This document shows positions 56,782-64,000 of a stretch of DNA of 64,000 bases, piece after piece. The first letter of the stretch is position 1. Each line of letters begins with the position of its first letter. Origin of the DNA: DATFVA01 sp963815785 (lineage in GTDB: Bacteria > Bacteroidota > Ignavibacteria > Ignavibacteriales > Ignavibacteriaceae); contig CAWFHZ010000011.1 of NCBI GenBank assembly GCA_963815785.1, positions 61,013 through 125,012 of the forward strand. Reading direction: 5' to 3'. The position numbers and the translations under genes are program-made. The notes beneath the pieces are model-generated. The model saw only the letters and a list, made by a program, of their open reading frames with translations. It was not told the DNA's origin and ran no database searches.

Positions 56782-58040
56782 TATGCTGCCGATAATAATT
56801 GATGTATTCTTGTTTTATTGTTTGCGTATGCTATGGCTGTCTCCAGAGAAATCTTTTTCGACAGATACAGCCTCTTTAAATCCTGTTCCAGGGTAATCAT
56901 TCCCTGGGGTCCGCCCTGATTTATCATCATGTAAATTTCACTAACATTATTATTCTTAATTGCTGCTTTAACACTCGGAGTAACTATAAGAACTTCCTTC
57001 GCCAACGCTCTTTTCCCATCAAGGCTGGGTACAAGCTTTTGTGAAACTATACAAACCAGAACATCTGCAAGCCTGTTTCTCACGCGTTCCTGCTCAGAAG
57101 GATTAGTCTCAGCAACAATTCTATCTATAGTTTCTGATGCTGATGAAGTATGAAGAGTTGAAAACACTTTATGTCCTGTATCGGTTACTTCCAGTGCAGA
57201 CATTATAGTTTCCGGGTCTCTCATTTCTCCTATTATTATAATATCCGGATCCTGTCTTAGAGATTGCGTAACGCCATCCTTAAAAGACAAAACATCACGT
57301 CCGACTTCTCTATGACGGATTATACAAGCCTTGGAAACATGAACATATTCAACAGGGGAGGCTATAATTACAACATGAGCGGGATCAATTTGATTGTGGG
57401 CGTCAACTATTGCGTCTAATGTCGTTGATTTACCGGATCCTGTTATTCCCGTAATCAGAGTCAATCCATTTTTAATATATGTGTGACTTAAAGTTCTAAT
57501 AACATTCGGGTGAAAACCGTAAGAATCCAAAGGTCTAATTGTCGAATTGATTGCGCGCATATTTAAAGCCAGAGAATCAAGATCAAAATATGCATCGGCT
57601 CTGAATCTTACATCTGTATTTCTTCTGGTGTAATGAAAAGTATAACTGAAATCCAGATTTCTTGTAAGAGCCAACTGTTTTCTCTGATTACTATTGAGCA
57701 TATTGATTATAAATACCGCGGCTTCATCATCTGTCAACTGAATAAACTCTTTTACCCTTTCTTTATCTCCATGTATTCTTAACCAGATATATCCACCGTT
57801 TCCATGTCCTCCGATTTCAATATCGGATGCATCCATTTCAATCATTCCGGTGAGAAGTTTATTCACGTAGTTTCTTAATAGAATTCTTTTGTCAGAATCT
57901 AATTTTTCAATGTTATCAAGTAGATATCCTGCCCGATCCGGACCGGTTAGGACCGGCGGAATAGAATTACAAAATTCAGTCAATACCTTTTTGATTTCTG
58001 GTATTGTTAACGCTATATCTTTTGTTGGTCTTGGTGTCAT
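56781..58040 (-). CDS. type IV pilus retraction ATPase (PilT-like)
   Basis: This 419-residue hexameric ATPase belongs to the PilT/PilU side of the secretion ATPases: Walker A GITGSGKSTTL near residue 205, the Asp box, Walker B RQDPDIIIIGEMRDPETI and the His box STLHTSSASETIDR. It lacks the tetra-Cys zinc site of PilB. The typical AIRNLIRE C-terminal motif of PilT was not recognised, so the subgroup is not certain. It would power pilus retraction or a related motor in the cytoplasm. The PilM-N gene starts at its stop codon. Confidence 0.87.
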   Translation of the reverse strand: MTPRPTKDIALTIPEIKKVLTEFCNSIPPVLTGPDRAGYLLDNIEKLDSDKRILLRNYVNKLLTGMIEMDASDIEIGGHGNGGYIWLRIHGDKERVKEFIQLTDDEAAVFIINMLNSNQRKQLALTRNLDFSYTFHYTRRNTDVRFRADAYFDLDSLALNMRAINSTIRPLDSYGFHPNVIRTLSHTYIKNGLTLITGITGSGKSTTLDAIVDAHNQIDPAHVVIIASPVEYVHVSKACIIRHREVGRDVLSFKDGVTQSLRQDPDIIIIGEMRDPETIMSALEVTDTGHKVFSTLHTSSASETIDRIVAETNPSEQERVRNRLADVLVCIVSQKLVPSLDGKRALAKEVLIVTPSVKAAIKNNNVSEIYMMINQGGPQGMITLEQDLKRLYLSKKISLETAIAYANNKTRIHQLLSAA

Positions 58041-58092
58041 TGTATTTATGAAATATTATTATTTGATCTGATGTTAATTTCTTTGTTGTTTT

Positions 58093-59883
58093 TTACTCGT
58101 CACTTGTTGCTGCTATAACTTCCTGTAATGATGTTAATCCTAATTTCACTTTATCAAGTCCCGAATCTCTAAGTGTAAGAGTACCATCTTTTTTTGCCTG
58201 CACTCTTATTGTTTCTTCATCAACTTCAATACCAGAACGAACAATTGCTTGTCTGATTCCTTTTGTAAAGTATAACGCTTCATGAATTGCTATTCTTCCT
58301 TTATATCCTGTTCCATTGCATTTATCACAACCTTTAGCTTCATATATTGTATAATTCTTCCATTCTTCAATATTCAGGCCAGCAGCAATCATTAAAGCCT
58401 CGTCAAAATTTACCACCCTTCTCTTGCAATTATTACATAAACTTCTTACCAGACGCTGGGCTACAATAATATTAATAGCGTAAGCGATAAGGAAAGGCTC
58501 TATGCCCATTTTGTATAAACGGGAAACCGCACTTGGTGCATCGTTGGTATGAAGTGTTGAAAATGTTAAGTGCCCGGTGTTTGCAAGTTTAATTGCAACC
58601 TCTGCAGTTTCTTTATCTCTCATTTCACCTACAAGTACAACATCCGGATCATGACGAAGTATCGATCTTATTGCCTGTTCGAAGTTCATCTTGTAACCGA
58701 TCTTTAACTGTCTTGCACCCTGTATAACATATTCAACAGGATCTTCAACTGTCAACACATTAAGTGAAGGGTCTATAACCTGGTAAAGGGCTGCAACCAG
58801 AGTTGTACTTTTACCGCTTCCTGTAGGTCCGGTTAATATTACCATTCCCTGCGGTTGATTAATCGCTTTTAAAAATGCTTGTTTTGTATAACCTACTAAT
58901 CCCAACTTATCCAGATCGGTAATAACCTTCCTATCGTCAAGTATTCTGATTACCACACTTTCAAATTTGTTTTTTAGTTCTGTGCCAACCATAGGAAGAA
59001 CAGAAACCCTGTAGCGTATAACATGCCCGTCAATTTCTCTTTGGATAAAACCATCCTGCGCGCGTTCTCTTTCAAATCTATCCATTCCTTTTGATCTGTC
59101 TTTAACAACTGCAACTACAGCCTCTGGTAATGTTCCATCCTGTACATGCCAGAACTGAAGGTTTCCATCAACTCTGAATAGTATTTCAGTCTTGTTTCCA
59201 ACTTTAGGAACAAAATGAATATCACTTGCCCCTTTTCTGACACCTTCTACCAAAGCGGCTTCAACAAGATTTATTAATGCACTCTTATTTATTTCTGAGT
59301 CAAGTTCATCTTCATCAAAACCTGGTTCATCATCATCAATTTTAATTTCAAGATCCATTTCCTCCATCATTTTTAAGTAAACGTTTTCAGGAGGAAGGAT
59401 TGTTGAGATAAGTTTTTCGTAATCTTTTTTACGTATAAAAATTATTTCATATTTCTTAGCATTTAATCCAAATGCAATTTTAGGAATGTTACGGTCTGTC
59501 GGATCAATTGCTGCAAGAATTAATTTGTCTTTTAATCGTTCATCATACATGAACGGAATAATTTTATGTTCGAGCATCTGGTTTTTAAGAGTATCACCAG
59601 AGCTCGTTATCATATGCTTTATTGATTCTAATCTGTTATGAGGAATATCTTCCGGGCGGGTATCGAGTTCTCTGAAGGCATATAAAATTGCTACTTCTCT
59701 AAATATCGTGTCGTGTTCGTAACCAAAATCCTGTACAAGAATCTGAGCGAGGTTTCTTTTTACTTTATGGTTATCATTATTCTTGGCATTGAGAGCTTTC
59801 TCCAAAGTAGCTGCATCAATAATTCCTTTTTTGAAAAGCAGAAAACCGATTTTATCGGTCATCTCAAGATTTGTCTCAATCAT
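58093..59883 (-). CDS. type IV pilus/type II secretion assembly ATPase (PilB/GspE)
   Basis: The 596-residue protein has the N-terminal MshEN/GspE N-domain (GFLLFKKGIIDAATLEKAL), then the motor with Walker A GPTGSGKSTTL near residue 350, Walker B RHDPDVVLVGEMRDKETAEV, the His box STLHTNDAPSAVSRL, and a zinc site CNNCKRR...CDKCNGTGYKG. These are PilB/GspE hallmarks, for extension of pilin fibres. It overlaps the PilC gene start-stop (ATGA). The PilT gene lies 52 bases downstream. Confidence 0.94.
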   Translation of the reverse strand: MIETNLEMTDKIGFLLFKKGIIDAATLEKALNAKNNDNHKVKRNLAQILVQDFGYEHDTIFREVAILYAFRELDTRPEDIPHNRLESIKHMITSSGDTLKNQMLEHKIIPFMYDERLKDKLILAAIDPTDRNIPKIAFGLNAKKYEIIFIRKKDYEKLISTILPPENVYLKMMEEMDLEIKIDDDEPGFDEDELDSEINKSALINLVEAALVEGVRKGASDIHFVPKVGNKTEILFRVDGNLQFWHVQDGTLPEAVVAVVKDRSKGMDRFERERAQDGFIQREIDGHVIRYRVSVLPMVGTELKNKFESVVIRILDDRKVITDLDKLGLVGYTKQAFLKAINQPQGMVILTGPTGSGKSTTLVAALYQVIDPSLNVLTVEDPVEYVIQGARQLKIGYKMNFEQAIRSILRHDPDVVLVGEMRDKETAEVAIKLANTGHLTFSTLHTNDAPSAVSRLYKMGIEPFLIAYAINIIVAQRLVRSLCNNCKRRVVNFDEALMIAAGLNIEEWKNYTIYEAKGCDKCNGTGYKGRIAIHEALYFTKGIRQAIVRSGIEVDEETIRVQAKKDGTLTLRDSGLDKVKLGLTSLQEVIAATSDE

Positions 59884-61256
59884 ACTTTGTCACTCTGCAT
59901 TGTAGTAATATTATTTGCCATTCCTGGAGTCTTGGGGTGAACAGTCGCTGTTTCTGCAGAAACCAAAGTTAAAAGAATCATTACCACCATAATGATCATT
60001 GCAATAACAACCTGGACAATCTCTATGAAGTTTTTAAGTTTATATACAGTTTCACTTTCATAGTAGTTTGCAAGCTGAAGAGATGTGTTTTTTATAGTTC
60101 CCGTTTCTTCACCGGAATGAAGTCTTGATAGAGCTGTTTCGGTAAAAACACCTGATGCTGCGAAAGCGTCGGTAATTCCTACGCCTTTTTTAACCATTAA
60201 AGGAATAGCCACGTTTTTAATTCTTTCTTCAAAATATTTGTTGCCTGCAGCTTCAGAAGCTATCCTTATTGGCTCAATACTCTCAGCGGATCCACTATAT
60301 AAAGTGTAAAATACTCTGCAGTAAACTTCTATTGCAGTTTTGTGAATAAGATTACCAACAAGGGGAAGCTGAAAAAGTATACGCTGGAAAACAATTGCAC
60401 CTTTTTTTGAGGTCGCCCATTTCCATAATATGATTGGCGGAATTATACATATTGCCATAAGTAAATACATATGGTCAATCATAAAGTCGCTCATCTTTAA
60501 AGTAAATGCGGTCATAGGAGGAAGTTCTATTTTAAATCTTACAAATAACTTTGCAGTTTCAGGGAATATGTAAGCCACATAAAATATTACAGCCAGGAAT
60601 AGGACGAAGATTGTTACCATAGGAGTAATTAAAGCACTTCGCAGACTCTTTTTAAATTCCTGTCTTCTTTCAAGGAATTTAGCAGTTGCTTTATAGATCT
60701 CTGCCATATTACCGCTTTTTGATGCAAGCCCAAGCATGTACGCTGTAAACTTTCCAAATACATTCTGATATTTCAGGAAGGTTGCTTCACTATCTGCACC
60801 TTTTTTCAAATCGTTGTTTATTTCTTTTAGAGTATCCCTTAAAGTTTTGTTTTCTGTATCATTCATAAGTAGAGTAAGAACTTCATTAAACGGTAATTTC
60901 TGATCAAGAAGTTCTGAGCTGATTTTCACAAAGGTCACTATTTCAGATGTTGGAGGTTTCCTGTTATAGTCCAATAACTTTTTATTAACAGACATAACCT
61001 GGTAGCCAAGTCTTGAAAGTGCATCTTCCACTTCCTTCTTGGTATAAGCCTTTTGTTCTCCTGTAATTGGCTTATCATTTCCTTTTCTAACCTTGTATAG
61101 AAAAGTCGATTTCTTTTCAATCAATCTTATTTTAAGTTGATTCTTTTCAGCGAGCCGCTGTATTTTTTTCTTTCCTTCTGAAAAGGTATTAGCTGAAAGC
61201 GAGCCATTGATCGCCTGTCCGTTTAACTTTTCTGCAGTAAATTTTAGTTCTACCAT
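59880..61256 (-). CDS. inner membrane platform protein PilC/GspF
   Basis: The 458-residue protein is the polytopic membrane platform of type IV pili and type II secretion. Two T2SSF repeats are seen: one with FVKISSELLDQKLPFNEVLTLL to ALITPMVTIFVLFLAVIFYV, and one with VYCRVFYTLYSGSAESIEPIRIA to GEETGTIKNTSLQLANYYE. A third helix follows near the C-terminus. The N-terminus (residues 1-95) is unusually long, with two similar lysine-rich half units (FSEGKKKIQRLAEKNQLKI and YTKKEVEDALSRLGYQVMSV). It ends inside PilB's start codon. Confidence 0.93.
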   Translation of the reverse strand: MVELKFTAEKLNGQAINGSLSANTFSEGKKKIQRLAEKNQLKIRLIEKKSTFLYKVRKGNDKPITGEQKAYTKKEVEDALSRLGYQVMSVNKKLLDYNRKPPTSEIVTFVKISSELLDQKLPFNEVLTLLMNDTENKTLRDTLKEINNDLKKGADSEATFLKYQNVFGKFTAYMLGLASKSGNMAEIYKATAKFLERRQEFKKSLRSALITPMVTIFVLFLAVIFYVAYIFPETAKLFVRFKIELPPMTAFTLKMSDFMIDHMYLLMAICIIPPIILWKWATSKKGAIVFQRILFQLPLVGNLIHKTAIEVYCRVFYTLYSGSAESIEPIRIASEAAGNKYFEERIKNVAIPLMVKKGVGITDAFAASGVFTETALSRLHSGEETGTIKNTSLQLANYYESETVYKLKNFIEIVQVVIAMIIMVVMILLTLVSAETATVHPKTPGMANNITTMQSDKV

Positions 61257-61461
61257 GTTATTTTTCTATTTTTTTTAATAATACGTGTTTTTAAGCAAAT
61301 CCTGTTCCAGAATAAAAGGCTGTTTTATTACACTAAATTTCTTTTAAAAAGAGCGTGTTTTGAAAGAATTACAATATTGAACAGTAAATTTTGTTTTTGT
61401 GAAAGGAATACTCGCAGACACGCTTCGATGTAATGACGTGAAATGGTAAGTGGAGCAGTCT

Positions 61462-63572
61462 TCATACAGGATTTACTACAAAGAAAATATAATCGCTGTC
61501 AACTAAAAGCCTCGTGTAGACCCCGCTTTCAATTTTTATTTTTATATAACTTCTGGTCTCTTCATCCAGATACTCAGCTTTTAAAAATAGTTTGTAGTTT
61601 GGTGTTTTTATTTTTTCTAAGGAGGATTTTGTAACCTTTTCCACATATTTAAAATTAATTTCACGCGGAAGTTTATCACTCAGAATTTCTTTTAAGTTGG
61701 TGTTTATCTCGCCTTAATGAATCCGATTCGCTCAACAATCATTTTGATCCAACCGTAGTAATTACGGGCTTCAACCTTGTTAAAACATTCTTTCTGATAA
61801 TTAACTATGTCATTCTCTTTAAATGATGTAAAATTCAGTAAAACGCCTGCGAATAATATTATTGTGATTATTACACTTATGCGCAATTTTATTAATATCA
61901 TAATTGCCAAAACGAAAAGAAGGAGGAACATTGCTATAAATATTCTTTGATAGAAATCCACATGCAGCAAAAGATCGTATTCGATGAAATAAACTATTCT
62001 ATTGCTTTGAAAATAATATTTATGAATAAATTGATATATGTTGTAAAGTAGTTGATAGAATTTGTCAGACATTACGTACATTAGAGTCATCCCCGACACA
62101 ATTGACGACAATAATAGAAAGTGTTTTTCTTTTTTGCTGAGGGACCCTGTGTTATGACCTGATGTCTTTGGGTTTTCTTTTTCTGAGTTAAGCGAATATT
62201 TAAAGAAGCTGATTATTTTATAAAGCCCGATTGCGGAGGAGACAGATAAAAAGGGAACAATAAAACTTAGGTTTCTGAAGTCAGCACTATATTTAATAAT
62301 CCAAAGGGAGAATGGAATTATTATCATCACCAATGAAATTAAACGTGTCTTCTTCTCAAAAATACTTGCTGTAATAGTAAGTATAAAAAAGACACAGACC
62401 GGTAATCCGAAATTAAAGTAAAGTAATTTTAGTGCCCTGCCGACAATAGTGAATGTACCTTCAGGAGATAGATACTCAGGCTGATTTAATCCGGAATACA
62501 TTACTGTAGGCGATTTGAAATACCAGAAAAGGGAAAGAGCACTAATAACAATTGCAGATAATAAAATCCTGAACAGATCAATTTTATTTAAGCTTTTTCT
62601 GCTGATAAATAAGAAAACAATTAAAATGAATGAGGTTATACTAAATGTATAAAACCCTGCCAGTTTGGTTGAAGCAGCCATCGAAGCAAACAAAAACACA
62701 AGCAGATAGTTACTAATTATACCATTTTTTTGTGTCGGCAAAACTTCAGGAAATGATATTAATCTGCTAGCCGCGTTATTTAAAGCCGGGGAAAATTTTA
62801 CAAATGCATAAAATGTTAAGAACGCAAAGAATGATACGGGAACATCTGCATTACCGCCCGCAATAAACACAACTGAGTAAAAGATTGGTGCAAACAGTCC
62901 GTAAATAATCATCCCAACGAGGAAAACATTATTCTTTTTGGTCAGGGCAAGATCTAAAAAAATTAAAAGGTTACTTATAAGAAACAACGGCATTATAGCT
63001 TTAGGAAAAAAGTGGACATCCATTTTGCCAATCAAGACGTAACAAACAGACCAGTTAGCCGGAATTAATTGGGGAAAATGAGAAGAATATTTAGGGAGGA
63101 TATTGTTAGCAAAATCAATAGCCCATCTGTTCCATTCATAATTATTCACAGTATCAATGAAGTAAAAAATTGTTCCTATGTTCGCTATAAAAACCGAGCA
63201 GTAGAATAACAATATTATTCCGGAAATGATTAATAGAATTTTGTTTACAGGAGAACTATTAGCTATAAATATTTTCAGCCTGAGGAAACTCTCACTGATT
63301 TTAATTCCGGGAAACAAATTTTTGAATTCGTTTCTGTAAAAAAACAGAAGATACAGCATTTCAATTATTACTATTCCCCATAGAACAGTAACCGTATAAA
63401 ATGAAAAAAGGGTTAGGATGGTTACCAGGCAATAATTAATAAAAAGGCTGAATGAAAAGATATACAACCATTTCTGGATAGCTGTATCGGGTTTTATATG
63501 CAATAAATTAATTACAGCTAATCCGGGTAAGATGGTTATCTGAAGAATTGATATAATACCTGAAAGTAACAT
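61462..63572 (-). CDS. polytopic membrane glycosyltransferase-like protein, frame probably broken near its end
   Basis: The main frame (61704-63572, 622 residues) has about 13 hydrophobic segments and motifs such as DTVNNYEWNRWAIDFANN in an early outer loop, as in GT-C lipid-linked sugar transferases, where an acidic residue in this loop is catalytic. Its stop at 61704 is followed by an open frame ending at 61462; adding one A to the AA pair at 61714-61715 would join them as RIGFIKGEINTNLKEIL and yield about 704 residues with a soluble C-terminal tail (ESGVYTRLLVDSDYIFFVV). It sits between the pilin and PilC genes, suggesting pilin glycosylation, which is inference. Confidence 0.6.
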
Positions 63573-63649
63573 TTCCGAATTTTTTATTTTTAATTAATTA
63601 TTAAGAGAAGACTATTTTTATGCCAGGAGAAAACTAATTTGATTTAAAA

Positions 63650-63684
63650 TAAAAAAGGCTGAACATTTTAAGTCAGCCTTTTGA
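63650..63684 (-). terminator. intrinsic terminator after the pilin gene
   Basis: AAAAGGCTGA (63653-63662) pairs with TCAGCCTTTT (63673-63682) around a 10-base loop. On the minus strand a T-rich run follows. It lies 24 bases after the pilin stop, so much of the transcript may end here, raising pilin output over the genes below. Confidence 0.8.
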
Positions 63685-63705
63685 TAAATAAATATTAAGT
63701 TATAA

Positions 63706-64000
63706 TTATTGTACAGACGATTCAATTCCAGTGGGTGTAACAGTTGTTTTTACAGTCCAGGTATAATGCAAATTTGGATCAGGTGTAGCTGTAAATGCAA
63801 TTCCGTCGGCAGTGCCTGCTGTAGATATTGCCCAGCTAGCATCAGTAGATGTTGTAAGATTTGCAGGGAGGTGAGCCCATACTTTAGTATTAAAATCAAC
63901 GAAAGAATTTCCACCACCACCCATAGATAATGGTTTTTTGTAATACTGCTGAGCTAAAGCCCCAATGTTAGTTCCCTGTGAAACTATAGAATCCTGAGCT
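63706..64000 (-). CDS. pilin-like protein, C-terminal part (starts outside the window)
   Basis: The frame is open from the window edge at 64000 to the stop at 63706, about 97 residues. It carries AQQYYKKPLSMGGGGNSFVDF, a pattern typical of type IV pilin-like proteins of this group, where the first helix ends in a QQYY(R/K)KP turn, and then a Thr/Ser-rich beta part (NLHYTWTVKTTVTPTG). The hydrophobic N-terminal helix and the prepilin cleavage site lie beyond the window. The adjoining genes encode the pilus machinery, and a terminator follows the stop. Confidence 0.7.
   Translation of the reverse strand, partial: AQDSIVSQGTNIGALAQQYYKKPLSMGGGGNSFVDFNTKVWAHLPANLTTSTDASWAISTAGTADGIAFTATPDPNLHYTWTVKTTVTPTGIESSVQ

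Noticed and set aside
1..64000. CRISPR arrays, transposons, prophage or rRNA genes
   Set aside because: No regularly spaced repeats, transposase/integrase motifs, phage genes or rRNA sequence were recognised on either strand.

Overview
The window (about 36-38% GC by eye) looks like the replication-origin region of a Bacteroidota/Chlorobiota-side bacterium, most plausibly an Ignavibacteria-type genome. This placement is inferred from the DUF3078 and Omp85-patatin envelope proteins, the weak Shine-Dalgarno use at many genes, the gram-negative envelope genes and the low GC; no phylogeny was run. The core landmark is the arrangement yidC-yidD-rnpA-rpmH on the minus strand diverging from dnaA-dnaN-recF-DUF721-gyrB-gyrA on the plus strand. 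Two gene-free AT-rich stretches flank dnaA (23567-23997 and 25447-25866) and hold DnaA-box-like and repeat sequences, so oriC probably lies at 23.6-25.9 kb.

Layout. 1-11.5 kb: MFS and EamA transporters, a lipoprotein, a dCMP deaminase next to a degenerate P-loop kinase, an AcuI/YhdH oxidoreductase, ferrochelatase, a nucleotide pyrophosphatase/phosphodiesterase, arylamine N-acetyltransferase and cobalamin-dependent methionine synthase. 11.5-21 kb: heptose epimerase, a very acidic small protein, a Nudix hydrolase, quinone oxidoreductase, an alpha/beta hydrolase, a DUF3078 outer membrane protein, glycogen synthase and a patatin-Omp85 protein. 21-34 kb: the origin and its replication genes, then a Cys-rich unknown and a DinB-like protein. 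34-37 kb: a lipoprotein, an outer-membrane barrel and hemL. 37-42.4 kb: a tight operon with fructokinase, a sucrose-phosphate synthase/phosphatase fusion and sucrose synthase, i.e. genes for making and breaking sucrose. 42.5-45 kb: an SRPBCC protein, a DUF1624 membrane acyltransferase, a small Cys-rich membrane protein and tRNA-Lys. 45-53 kb: five two-component proteins carrying seven receiver domains. 53-64 kb: a type IV pilus / type II secretion-like operon (pilin, membrane glycosyltransferase-like protein, PilC, PilB, PilT, PilM-N fusion, PilO-P fusion, secretin) that runs straight into the response regulator and hybrid kinase.

A repeated oddity is that ten single-base frame breaks, almost all in short homopolymer runs, split nine otherwise normal genes (hemH, metH twice, a lipoprotein, sucrose synthase, fructokinase, DUF1624, a hybrid kinase, the secretin and the glycosyltransferase-like gene). 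Because these include core genes and both insertions and deletions, sequencing or assembly error is the simplest explanation, with the poly-G lipoprotein as the one site where real phase variation is plausible. I annotate each as one gene spanning the break.

No CRISPR array, transposase, integrase, prophage or rRNA operon was seen. The most interesting biology is the sucrose operon, the fused pilus alignment proteins coupled to a two-component relay, and a receiver protein with a histidine-box domain but no ATPase domain.
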